Shown here piece after piece: positions 8,492-16,082 of a stretch of 64,000 nucleotides of DNA (position 1 is the first letter of the stretch; every line of letters starts with the position of its first letter). Position numbers and translations under genes: made by a program. The stretch covers positions 1 to 64,000 of the forward strand of contig JAKSKW010000006.1 in assembly GCA_024401495.1 (NCBI GenBank), in the 5' to 3' direction. Origin of the DNA: Paludibacteraceae bacterium. GTDB lineage: Bacteria; Bacteroidota; Bacteroidia; Bacteroidales; Paludibacteraceae. A model generated the notes under the pieces. That model ran no database searches and was not told where the DNA came from. It saw nothing but the letters and a program-made list of their open reading frames with translations.

Positions 8492-8803
8492 TTATTCAAT
8501 CACAACGAGAGACTTCGATCTCACTGCGTTATCGCCAACTGAATAATTCACCTCTTTCACAATCCCGTCGACGGGAGAAAAGATACGATTATACATTTTC
8601 ATCGCCTCTATCCTTGCAACGACGTCGCCCTTCTTGACTTTTGTGCCGACAGAAATGATATCAATCACCTTACCTGCGATGGGAGGGAAGACCTCCGTTG
8701 CGTGGGTTTCGTGCGTCGAGTTATAACTCGACGCACGAAACCCATTCTCCCTTACGAAAGTCTTATATTTTATTCCGTCAATCTCTATCTCAACCTGCTT
8801 CAT
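8492..8803 (-). CDS. Biotin carboxyl carrier protein (biotinyl-domain subunit)
   Basis: 103 residues. The C-terminal biotinyl/lipoyl barrel (about 38-103) has the biotin-attachment motif EAMKM with Lys69. The N-terminal strand segment MKQVEIEIDGIKYKTFV is typical of small biotin carriers. It is followed after 15 bp by no other gene and preceded 15 bp upstream by the carboxyltransferase, so the two form an operon. Its job is to carry CO2 on biotin between half-reactions of an acyl-CoA carboxylase or decarboxylase. The linker (residues 20-34) is encoded by a perfect 42-bp palindrome, which is unusual. Confidence 0.93.
   Translation of the reverse strand: MKQVEIEIDGIKYKTFVRENGFRASSYNSTHETHATEVFPPIAGKVIDIISVGTKVKKGDVVARIEAMKMYNRIFSPVDGIVKEVNYSVGDNAVRSKSLVVIE
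8703..8744. repeat. Perfect 42-bp palindrome inside the biotin-carrier gene
   Basis: Arms 8703-8723 and 8724-8744 are exact reverse complements with no loop. Each arm begins TGGGTTTCGTGCGTCGAG. It is read in frame as residues 20-34, including GFRASSYN, in the linker before the biotinyl domain. It looks like an inserted palindromic element tolerated in a flexible region. Confidence 0.95.
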
Positions 8804-8818
8804 AAGCCATGATTCAAA

Positions 8819-10360
8819 TTAAGCCGGAGTCAATCCGTGTTTCTTATTCGGACGCTCAACCTTCTTACCCTTTAACGACACGAATGCATCAATCACACGG
8901 CTGCGAACATCCTTTGGATCAACAACGTCGTCAATATAACCTTTTGCTCCCGCCTCGTAAGGATTAGCATATTCGCGACGGTACTCCTCAGCCTTCTCTT
9001 TCTTGAATGCCTCGACGTCGCCACCAGCCTCAACAATTGATTTAATCTCCTTATGGTATAGCACCGACACTGCACTTTCTGGTCCCATCACCGCAATCTC
9101 TGCAGTCGGAAGACAGAACACGTAATCAGCACCGATATGTCGGCTTCCCAACGCCACATATCCTCCACCGTATGCTTTTCTAAGCACCACGGTAATCATC
9201 GGAATTGTAGCCTCTGCGTAGGCATAGAATAGTTTGGCTCCGTGACGCACAGCACCGGAGTGTTCGCCATCCACACCTGGAAGACAACCAGGGACATCCA
9301 TCAGTGTCAACAATGGAATATTGAAGGAGTCGCAGAAACGGATGAATCGAGACGCTTTGTCAGCAGAGTCGGCGTCAAGCGCTCCGGCAAGATAATTGGG
9401 TTGGTTTGCCACAACACCCACAGTCGCACCGTCCATTCTGATAAATCCACACACAATATTAGGGGCAAACATCTCGTGAACCTCAAGGAACGAATCCTTG
9501 TCGGCCACACATTTCACCACCTCACGCACATCGTATGGCTCTTTTCCATCAGAAGGAAGAATTGATGCTATATTATCGGAAAAATCATCCGTAGAGACGC
9601 GAGATCTCGCGCCATTTTCAAATTCAATATCATCAGCACTCTGTGGCAGATATTCAAGCAAACATCTTACCTGCGCAAGACAATCTTTCTCATTTTCAGC
9701 GAAGAAATGGGCAGTTCCGGCTTTCTCTGCGTGGACTCTCGCCCCACCCAAATCCTCTTGTGATATGGTTTCACCCATCACCGTCTCCACAACGGTAGGA
9801 CCAGTAAGGAACATCTTAGAAATTCCGTCGACCATGAAGACGAAATCTGTCAACGCTGGAGAGTAAGCGGCTCCACCAGCACATGGGCCCATCACCACAG
9901 AAATCTGCGGCACAAGTCCGGAAAGCAATGTGTTACGGTAGAATATCTCACCATAACCGCATAATGAGTCGACTCCATCCTGAATACGTGCTCCACCTGA
10001 ATCGTTGATGCCGATTATAGGGCAACGCATCTTGGCAGCCAAATCCTGTATCTTAGTGATTTTTCTTGCGTGACGCAAACCAAGGCTTCCTCCAAGAACG
10101 GTGAAATCCTGAGCAAAGACACAAACGTTTTTGCCGTTGATCTTAGCCACTCCACAAACGACACCGTCGCCAGGAGCATCATCACCATCCTTATGGACAA
10201 ACATATCTGTCTCATGGAACGAATCCGCGTCGACCAATAGATCTATTCTTTCACGAGCTGTAAGCAAACCTTTGGCATGACGCTTCTCAATAGCAGCCTC
10301 ACCACCACACATCAACGCTTTCTTGCGTCTGCTTTCAAGCTCTGTAATCTTCTCTTTCAT
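8819..10360 (-). CDS. mmdA: Acyl-CoA carboxylase carboxyltransferase subunit (propionyl-CoA carboxylase beta / methylmalonyl-CoA decarboxylase alpha)
   Basis: 513 residues, full length. Crotonase-fold N- and C-terminal halves are both present. Landmarks are INDSGGARIQDGVDSLCGYGEIF and GPCAGGAAYSPAL in the first half, and DVPGCLPG, RKAYGGGYVA and AVMGPESAV in the second. It transfers CO2 between carboxybiotin and propionyl-CoA. No biotin carboxylase, epimerase or membrane decarboxylase subunit is in this window, so direction (PCC or MCD) cannot be settled and the symbol is tentative. A variable loop (NGARSRVST, near residue 255) is encoded by a GTAGAGACG palindrome. Confidence 0.92.
   Translation of the reverse strand: MKEKITELESRRKKALMCGGEAAIEKRHAKGLLTARERIDLLVDADSFHETDMFVHKDGDDAPGDGVVCGVAKINGKNVCVFAQDFTVLGGSLGLRHARKITKIQDLAAKMRCPIIGINDSGGARIQDGVDSLCGYGEIFYRNTLLSGLVPQISVVMGPCAGGAAYSPALTDFVFMVDGISKMFLTGPTVVETVMGETISQEDLGGARVHAEKAGTAHFFAENEKDCLAQVRCLLEYLPQSADDIEFENGARSRVSTDDFSDNIASILPSDGKEPYDVREVVKCVADKDSFLEVHEMFAPNIVCGFIRMDGATVGVVANQPNYLAGALDADSADKASRFIRFCDSFNIPLLTLMDVPGCLPGVDGEHSGAVRHGAKLFYAYAEATIPMITVVLRKAYGGGYVALGSRHIGADYVFCLPTAEIAVMGPESAVSVLYHKEIKSIVEAGGDVEAFKKEKAEEYRREYANPYEAGAKGYIDDVVDPKDVRSRVIDAFVSLKGKKVERPNKKHGLTPA
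9591..9613. repeat. GTAGAGACG-family palindrome inside mmdA
   Basis: GTAGAGA followed by the perfect 14-bp palindrome CGCGAGATCTCGCG (9598-9611). The right arm is degenerate. It is translated in frame on the minus strand as part of NGARSRVST. The same element family otherwise lies between genes in this window. Confidence 0.75.
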
Positions 10361-10393
10361 AACGTTTACGTTAACGATAACCTTGACACTATA

Positions 10394-11503
10394 TTATTTT
10401 GGTGCTCGTCTATATAGGAATATCGCAATCAAAAGGAATAAGAAATTCGGTATCCACACCGCTATACGTGGACTTAATCCACCGCTGATTGCAAAGGTCG
10501 CAGATATGGTATCAAACAGGATATAAGAGAAACTCAATGCCAATCCGATACCAAGGTTCATTCCCATTCCTCCCTTCACCTTCTTACTTGCCAACGCAAA
10601 TCCGATAGTGGTAAGTATAAAGGCTGCAAACGGCTGAGAATGTCGTTTCTCGTACTCAATTTCAAACTCCTGGATGCTTCCCACTCCACGGCTACGCTGC
10701 TTCTCGATATAATGTTCAAGCTGGGCGTTAGTCATCTGCTGCTGCATCTCACGATAAACGAAGAAATCCTCAGTGTCGACATTAAGCGTCGTATCCTTTC
10801 GTTCTCCAGAAGTCATTGTTTCCTGCATGCCAACGAAATCACGAGTCACCCACTTACGAAGCTCAAAATGGCCAAGTGTATCGTAGTCGGCAAACTGTGC
10901 AGAGGTGCGGGAAACAAGTGTTTTGCCATCAAACTTCTCAAGTGTCATTCTATAAGCTCGTTTCATACGCTTCTCGTATGTGCCAATATAAAGGATGACA
11001 CCCTTCTCCACCTCAAACTGTATATTATTGACATTCGTCTCTCGTTTATACGCATTCTTATATTTCGCCAAGAAATCAAGGCGTACCTCGTTGGCTGGCG
11101 GAATGACAAAACTTGACAAGACGAAAGTCATGACTGCAATCACAGCGGCCGAGATCCAATAAGGCACCATCACACGGTGGAAACTAACTCCAGACGCAAA
11201 CGTGGCGATAATCTCCGAATTATTAGCAAGTTGGGATGTAATAAAGATAACGGCGATAAAAGTGATCAACGGAGAAAGCAAGTTGGAGAAATACCAAGCG
11301 AAATTGAGGTAGTAGTCGAACACAATCTCCTTAAATGTAGCGTCGGCAAGAGTATCAATCTTTTCAGAGATATCGAACACAATCGCAACGCTGACAAGCA
11401 AAACGATCATCAAGAAGTATGCGCCAAGCACCTTCTTGATAATATAAAGGTCGAGCTTTTTAAGCCAAGGCGACGATACAAAAGGCAAATTACTCATAGT
11501 CAA
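10394..11503 (-). CDS. LptF/LptG-family permease (YjgP/YjgQ)
   Basis: 369 residues. Family layout is clear: one or two N-terminal transmembrane helices, a large periplasmic beta-jellyroll-like domain (about 120-285), then C-terminal helices near 295-365. The N-terminal segment LDLYIIKKVLGAYFLMIVLLVSVAIVFD and the PLITFIAVIF motif are typical. LptF/G proteins form the inner-membrane ABC permease that extracts lipopolysaccharide for export. Whether this is F or G cannot be told by eye. It follows tgt after 8 bp, the tgt-lptF/G arrangement common in Bacteroidota. Confidence 0.9.
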   Translation of the reverse strand: MTMSNLPFVSSPWLKKLDLYIIKKVLGAYFLMIVLLVSVAIVFDISEKIDTLADATFKEIVFDYYLNFAWYFSNLLSPLITFIAVIFITSQLANNSEIIATFASGVSFHRVMVPYWISAAVIAVMTFVLSSFVIPPANEVRLDFLAKYKNAYKRETNVNNIQFEVEKGVILYIGTYEKRMKRAYRMTLEKFDGKTLVSRTSAQFADYDTLGHFELRKWVTRDFVGMQETMTSGERKDTTLNVDTEDFFVYREMQQQMTNAQLEHYIEKQRSRGVGSIQEFEIEYEKRHSQPFAAFILTTIGFALASKKVKGGMGMNLGIGLALSFSYILFDTISATFAISGGLSPRIAVWIPNFLFLLIAIFLYRRAPK

Positions 11504-11511
11504 CTTCTATT

Positions 11512-12642
11512 TTAGAGTCTGACGCTCAATTTCTTCACCATTTCAGCCTTCCATGTTGAGAAATCACCTGCGATGATATGCTGACGTGCCATCTTCACAA
11601 GACGAAGATAGAAAGCAAGATTGTGGATCGACGCAATCTGCATAGCCAAAAGTTCATCACTTACGAAAAGATGACGAAGGTAAGCTTTAGTGTAAACCTG
11701 GTCGACGTAGCAGTCGCTTTCAGGATCAAGTGGTGTGAAATCATCCTTCCACTTCTGATTTTTCATGTTCATTGTGCCGTTGGCAGTGAAGAGCCATCCG
11801 TTGCGTCCATTTCTTGTAGGCATCACACAGTCGAACATATCCACACCACGCTCAATAGCCTCAAGAAGGTTGGTAGGAGTGCCGACACCCATCAAATAAC
11901 GTGGTTTGTCTGTAGGAAGAATCTTGTTGACCACCTCAATCATCTCATACATCACCTCTGCTGGCTCACCTACAGCAAGCCCACCAATGGCATAACCCTC
12001 ACGGTTCTTAGATGCCACTGTCTCTGCTGCCTTCTCACGCAAATCCTTGTAGGTACAACCCTGAACGATTGGGAAGAAAGTCTGGCTATAACCATACAAA
12101 GGCTCAGTCTCATCAAAATGCTTTAGTCCACGGTCTAGCCAACGAAGAGTCATGTCAAGGCTCTTCTTAGCATAGTTGTAATCGGCTGTGCCTGGGGTAC
12201 ACTCGTCGAGAGCCATAATGATATCAGCACCGATAATACGCTGAGTGTCAACTACATTCTCAGGAGTGAAGATATGTTTTGAACCGTCGATATGAGAACG
12301 GAAAATACATCCCTCCTCAGTCAACTTTCTTTGTCCGGAAAGAGAAAACACCTGAAATCCACCGCTATCAGTAAGGATCGGGCGATCCCAACCGTTAAAC
12401 TTATGCAATCCGCCTGCTTTACGAAGCACGTCGAGTCCCGGACGAAGATATAGATGGTAAGTGTTGCCAAGAATAATCTGTGCCTTGATATCATCACGCA
12501 GTTCACGCTGATGCACTCCCTTAACGGAGCCAAGCGTACCAACTGGCATAAAGATTGGAGTCTCGATAGTGCCGTGGTCAGTAGTGATCACACCAGCACG
12601 TGCTTTGCTATTCGGATCTGTATATTGAAGGTCGAACTTCAT
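11512..12642 (-). CDS. tgt: Queuine/preQ1 tRNA-guanine transglycosylase
   Basis: 376 residues from the ATG at 12642 (MKFDLQYTDP). A frame extends to 12672, but those ten residues are not typical of Tgt. Signature segments are LTDSGGFQVFSL, the GGLAVGE loop, and the nucleophile region FDCVMPTRNGRNG. It exchanges guanine-34 for preQ1 in tRNAs with GUN anticodons. The normally zinc-binding CxCxxC reads SDCYVD near residues 309-314, so two of three cysteines are missing, while the final His in ASIHNL is present. This looks like a Bacteroidota variant. The downstream LptF/G gene is 8 bp away. Confidence 0.95.
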   Translation of the reverse strand: MKFDLQYTDPNSKARAGVITTDHGTIETPIFMPVGTLGSVKGVHQRELRDDIKAQIILGNTYHLYLRPGLDVLRKAGGLHKFNGWDRPILTDSGGFQVFSLSGQRKLTEEGCIFRSHIDGSKHIFTPENVVDTQRIIGADIIMALDECTPGTADYNYAKKSLDMTLRWLDRGLKHFDETEPLYGYSQTFFPIVQGCTYKDLREKAAETVASKNREGYAIGGLAVGEPAEVMYEMIEVVNKILPTDKPRYLMGVGTPTNLLEAIERGVDMFDCVMPTRNGRNGWLFTANGTMNMKNQKWKDDFTPLDPESDCYVDQVYTKAYLRHLFVSDELLAMQIASIHNLAFYLRLVKMARQHIIAGDFSTWKAEMVKKLSVRL

Positions 12643-12697
12643 GTTTTCTAAATTTCGATAATTATTATGCAAATTAACGATTTTTTTGCGAGTTGTG

Positions 12698-12705
12698 CAA
12701 ACATA
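12698..12705 (-). promoter_or_regulatory. Minus-strand -7 box for tgt
   Basis: TATGTTTG on the minus strand (TAnnTTTG), about 55 bp upstream of the tgt start. A convincing -33 box was not seen at the proper spacing. Confidence 0.45.
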
Positions 12706-12710
12706 ATTAG

Positions 12711-12737
12711 AAGGGCGAGCACAAGGCTCGCCCCTAC
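12711..12737. repeat. GTAGGGGC-family palindrome (ACAAG loop)
   Basis: Perfect 8-bp stem GGGCGAGC/GCTCGCCC (12713-12720 and 12726-12733) with loop ACAAG, flanked by CCTAC. It is the same class as 17847-17871 and 24121-24141. It overlaps the end of the FKBP gene region and may act as its terminator. Confidence 0.75.
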
Positions 12738-13135
12738 TAATTAACTTTCACTAACTCAATCTCAAAAATCAATGTAGAATTGCCCGGAATATCTGGTGGA
12801 CATCCACGTTTTCCGTAACCCAATTCCGACGGGATATAGATTTCCCACTTGTCGCCTTCGTGCATCTTGGGAATCGCAATCTGCCAACCTGTGATCAGTT
12901 CACGCAATCTGAAGGCGTCTGCATAACCCTGTTTGGTATTGTCGTCGAAGACTCTGCCATCAATCAGTGAGCCACGATAGTATACAGATACCACTGCGGC
13001 TGTCTGGGCGGTCTTGCCGTCTCCCGTCGCCAACACTTTATAATAAATTCCTTTTGGAAGAGCTTTTACCTCCGGATTCTTAGCAATCTCAGCAAGAAAA
13101 GCCTCATTCTCCAATTTGTAATTATCTTTTGCCAT
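12737..13135 (-). CDS. FKBP-type peptidyl-prolyl cis-trans isomerase
   Basis: 132 residues with no signal peptide. An FKBP fold is recognised from YYRGSLIDGRVFDD, LITGWQIAIPKMHEGDKWEIYIPSELGYG and the final strand STLIFEIELVKVN. The enzyme speeds proline isomerisation during protein folding. It appears cytosolic, unlike many Mip/FklB proteins. A minus-strand -7 box TATCTTTG lies 20-26 bp upstream of the start (13154-13161), so it is probably transcribed independently of the upstream beta-barrel gene. Confidence 0.92.
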   Translation of the reverse strand: MAKDNYKLENEAFLAEIAKNPEVKALPKGIYYKVLATGDGKTAQTAAVVSVYYRGSLIDGRVFDDNTKQGYADAFRLRELITGWQIAIPKMHEGDKWEIYIPSELGYGKRGCPPDIPGNSTLIFEIELVKVN

Positions 13136-13153
13136 AACTAAATTGTTTTACGA

Positions 13154-13161
13154 CAAAGATA
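13154..13161 (-). promoter_or_regulatory. Minus-strand -7 box for the FKBP gene
   Basis: TATCTTTG matches TAnnTTTG and lies 19 bp before the start codon at 13135. No clear -33 box was found. Confidence 0.45.
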
Positions 13162-13212
13162 CAAAGTTTGCATTAGCCTCGCATACATTAGTCTGTGAAA
13201 ACTAAGATATAC

Positions 13213-13899
13213 TTACTTCTCTGACGATTTGCTGGAGTTGAAATAACAAGTTATAGTTCCATAGGCATTTGACAACTTGTTTGAAATTTTGCCAGAGTCA
13301 TCAGATCCAAAGCCCAAATCATAACCAAAACCTAGTCTTAACTTGTCTCCAAAGCCTAGACAAAGTCCCATACGGCCGCTCGCGTTAACTCTACCTCTTG
13401 TTCCTCCCATCTCAAACGTCGAATAATGAGAAGCTCCATCACCGAAATCTTCCTTTGCAGAACCTGATACTGCAATATTAAGAACAGGTCCAACCTGTGG
13501 AGCCAAAGAAACAGAACCTAAATCAAACTTATAGGCAAACAATGCTGGGATAGATAAATAAAAGATTCCGAATCTGTGGTTAGATAATGTAGTAACGGGA
13601 GTTTCTAGTTTAAGTTCAGGATCTGCCATTTCAGGGATAATTTCCAACAATCCCTTAAACCTATATCTTTTCACCTGAGCAGTAAGGCCAGTCTCTAAAT
13701 AGAAATTATCAGCCAAACCAAAATCAACCACGCCTCCCAACTGATAATGAAATGCAGGATCAAATCCAACCTCACGATTTACAACTGTGAATCCAGCTCC
13801 TGCCGAAATACCAACGTTCACATCTCCTTTCTTCGCCGACTGGGCGTTTGCTGTCAATGCCATAATTGCCATTGTAACAGCTAAAAAAATTTTTTTCAT
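13213..13899 (-). CDS. Outer-membrane beta-barrel protein (PorT/OmpA-barrel type)
   Basis: 228 residues. The signal peptide MKKIFLAVTMAIMALTANAQ is followed by alternating hydrophobic, glycine-rich strands such as VNVGISAGAGFTVV, YQLGGVVDFGLADNFYLETGLTAQ and LRLGFGYDLGFGSDDSG, and the C-terminal strand NAYGTITCYFN. This matches the small 8- to 10-stranded barrels annotated as porin-family or PorT in Bacteroidota. Specific function unknown. A minus-strand -7 box TACATTTG is at 13950-13957. Confidence 0.85.
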   Translation of the reverse strand: MKKIFLAVTMAIMALTANAQSAKKGDVNVGISAGAGFTVVNREVGFDPAFHYQLGGVVDFGLADNFYLETGLTAQVKRYRFKGLLEIIPEMADPELKLETPVTTLSNHRFGIFYLSIPALFAYKFDLGSVSLAPQVGPVLNIAVSGSAKEDFGDGASHYSTFEMGGTRGRVNASGRMGLCLGFGDKLRLGFGYDLGFGSDDSGKISNKLSNAYGTITCYFNSSKSSEK

Positions 13900-13949
13900 C
13901 GCATTACATTTTATTCGTTAAACAATAATCATATATTCAAATCACAGCA

Positions 13950-13957
13950 CAAATGTA
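13950..13957 (-). promoter_or_regulatory. Minus-strand -7 box for the beta-barrel gene
   Basis: TACATTTG fits TAnnTTTG about 50 bp upstream of the start codon at 13899. The -33 box is not clear. Confidence 0.4.
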
Positions 13958-14058
13958 TACAAGCAAACAAAAATATAGGCGTTAAAATCGTAAATCTCAT
14001 AACATTTACGTAAAAAAGCATAAATAATCCACACAAAACACACTTAATACACAAAATG

Positions 14059-14096
14059 ACAAAAACGTCGTGACTACCAACACGGTAGCCACGACG
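14059..14096 (-). terminator. Terminator of the AstE-like/ATP-grasp operon
   Basis: Stem CGTCGTG/CACGACG plus CTACC/GGTAG with one mismatch and a loop of about five nt (14066-14096). On the minus strand it is followed by five Ts. It is the first hairpin downstream of the gene at 14177-15106. Confidence 0.7.
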
Positions 14097-14176
14097 CAAG
14101 AAATAGCAATGAAATGTCATCAATTGACTATTTTAACATGTGCGTTAATTTATGCACGACTGAAATCTTAGAGGAA

Positions 14177-15106
14177 TCATTTAACCTCGATTATTCTGAA
14201 AACTATTGTATCTTCCAATACCAATGGTCGGTAGTGAGCAAAGAAAATGATTCCTTTGCATGGCGACTTGATCTCCTCAATTGTCTCTCCATTGTACGGA
14301 TCAACTATCTTTGCTATCAAATCACCCTTCTCGACAGCATGGTTTGCCGAAATCAGTTTTGTATAGAAACCTGCCTTTTGGCTGCGTACCACAACATGGT
14401 TCTCATCTGTGACAATCTCCGACACATAGCCATGACGATGCACGTCGTTGATGATCTTCTTTCTATCCATGAATCGGAAGATGGCATGGATTGTCTCTTC
14501 CGCCAAATCTGTGTTTAGCTGGTTTGTAAGGCCAGAATAGATTGAAAATGCGAATGTGTTCCAGATCTGCCAGTTGTAGTTGAGCATTGTGCTGTCGTAC
14601 GGACGTGGCTTTCTCACGTAGATGTAAGGCAACTCAAAAAACTTCGCGTCGGCTGTATCCTGATAACCTGTATCAAGCATTCTGACGTGGGGAACGAACT
14701 CACCTGGCATATAGAAACTTGCCAACTGGATTCCGTAAGTATAGTTTTTCAACGTATCAAACAACGCTGCTGCGATTCTCTGTGTAGTCTCTCCCTTGTC
14801 GTAACCTGGGAACATACGGTTGATATCAGTGTTGTCCATCGACCAGAATCTCTTCTCAAGGTTCATGGAAAATGGGTTGGCACTCGGAATGACAAGAATC
14901 TTGCATCCCTTGTCAATCTTACCTTCCTTCTCAAGCTTAGTAAGTCTGTTTACAATCTGTGCGCAGACGTACTGCTGCTGAATCTCGTCACCACGCATCG
15001 CTCCGACAATAGCGACTGTCTTTTCTCCCTCTCCAAACTCATATCCAGTGATTCTGAACTCGTCTCTGTAAGGGGAGCTCATCTTATATATAATCTTCTT
15101 TTCCAT
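14177..15106 (-). CDS. AstE/M14-like protein lacking zinc ligands (predicted pseudoenzyme)
   Basis: 309 residues, homologous along its length to the next gene (15142-16068). Shared landmarks are GDE..QYVC, NP near 77 and DINRMFPG at 94-101. The positions that hold zinc and catalysis are changed: His39 of the paralogue is Arg38 here, His126 is Gln127, and the catalytic Glu188 falls in FAFSIYSG with no Glu. Only Glu41 remains. The C-terminal lipoyl-like barrel is retained (VEKGDLIAKIVDPYNGETIEEIKSPCKG). It probably acts as a binding or regulatory partner of the active paralogue. Last gene of a five-gene minus-strand cluster, 35 bp after its neighbour. Confidence 0.8.
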   Translation of the reverse strand: MEKKIIYKMSSPYRDEFRITGYEFGEGEKTVAIVGAMRGDEIQQQYVCAQIVNRLTKLEKEGKIDKGCKILVIPSANPFSMNLEKRFWSMDNTDINRMFPGYDKGETTQRIAAALFDTLKNYTYGIQLASFYMPGEFVPHVRMLDTGYQDTADAKFFELPYIYVRKPRPYDSTMLNYNWQIWNTFAFSIYSGLTNQLNTDLAEETIHAIFRFMDRKKIINDVHRHGYVSEIVTDENHVVVRSQKAGFYTKLISANHAVEKGDLIAKIVDPYNGETIEEIKSPCKGIIFFAHYRPLVLEDTIVFRIIEVK

Positions 15107-15141
15107 TGCAATAATCTTTTGGGCTTTTTATTCTTTTGGAC

Positions 15142-16068
15142 TTAGTTCTTTTTGAAAATACGTGCCATCAACGATCCCTCATACACGATAGGATAAGCAC
15201 GTAGAGTAAACACAAGTCCATCACATGGGCTGACCACTTTCTCCAACACCTTGCCTTCAAGCGCGCTCACGATTATTCCAATCTCCTCGCCTTTCTTCAT
15301 CCACTGGTTGTTGTCGATCGACGGAATGAACACTCCCGAACAGCCGGCGTTAAGGAATTCCACCTCACCCTGTGTGCTGACAAACTGCTCCTTAGCCTCG
15401 ATTTCGACGTCGCCCTTATAGAATCCAAGCGATTTAAGAAGCTGAAGAATACCGTTCAAAAGATCTGTGCCGTAATGACGTGTGATACGCATACCTACAC
15501 CCATCTCCACCACCAAACAAGGTGTACCTGAAGAGTTAAGCGAATGGGCAAGAGTGCTCTCAAGCACTGTGGCAGCCTCGTGAATCCAGATGAAATCCAC
15601 ATTTAGCTCCTTACCGTATGGCACAAGCAAATCAGCACAGTTGACGTTGATTCTCACCTGTGGCACCTCTCTAAGGAAGATGTTCGACGCGTGGATATCA
15701 ATCACCATTTCTGCCCCTAAAAGATCATTGTAGATAGCATTAGCGGCAGTCTCCGCCATTGCTCCGTGGGGATCACCTGGAAAGATACGGTTCATATCCA
15801 AATCAAAGTTTGGAATACCACGTGTGATACTGTCAATTCCAAGTGGGTTTAACGCAGGATAGATGTCGATTTCACCGTCGACATCAGCGATATGCTCCTG
15901 CAAAAACTGAGACAAAAGGAAACAAACATACTGTCCTTCCAACTCGTCTCCATGTGTTCCTGTGACAACACAAAAACGTTTGCTGCTGTTGCCACCCTTG
16001 ATTGTGTTCTTCTTGATTGTCAGACGCTCGTCTATTGGCAATGCAGAAGAGTAAACCTCCTTAACCAT
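15142..16068 (-). CDS. Succinylglutamate desuccinylase/aspartoacylase-family (M14-like) zinc hydrolase
   Basis: 308 residues. The zinc site is intact: GTHGDELEG with His39 and Glu42, and DIHAS with His126. The catalytic Glu188 sits in CLVVEMGVG, and DMNRIFPG (91-98) provides substrate contacts. A lipoyl/biotinyl-like barrel follows from about residue 220 (GEVEFLNAGCSGVF). Family members hydrolyse amide bonds of N-acyl amino acids or remove C-terminal residues. It lies 14 bp after the transglutaminase gene, in an apparent operon with ATP-grasp and alpha-E genes. A trimming role on a ligated peptide is inferred only from that context. Confidence 0.85.
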   Translation of the reverse strand: MVKEVYSSALPIDERLTIKKNTIKGGNSSKRFCVVTGTHGDELEGQYVCFLLSQFLQEHIADVDGEIDIYPALNPLGIDSITRGIPNFDLDMNRIFPGDPHGAMAETAANAIYNDLLGAEMVIDIHASNIFLREVPQVRINVNCADLLVPYGKELNVDFIWIHEAATVLESTLAHSLNSSGTPCLVVEMGVGMRITRHYGTDLLNGILQLLKSLGFYKGDVEIEAKEQFVSTQGEVEFLNAGCSGVFIPSIDNNQWMKKGEEIGIIVSALEGKVLEKVVSPCDGLVFTLRAYPIVYEGSLMARIFKKN

Positions 16069-16082
16069 ATTTCTTTTATCCT

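Noticed and set aside
12643..12672. Longer N-terminus for tgt
   Set aside because: The internal ATG gives the family-typical start; the upstream residues lie in the promoter side of the leader.
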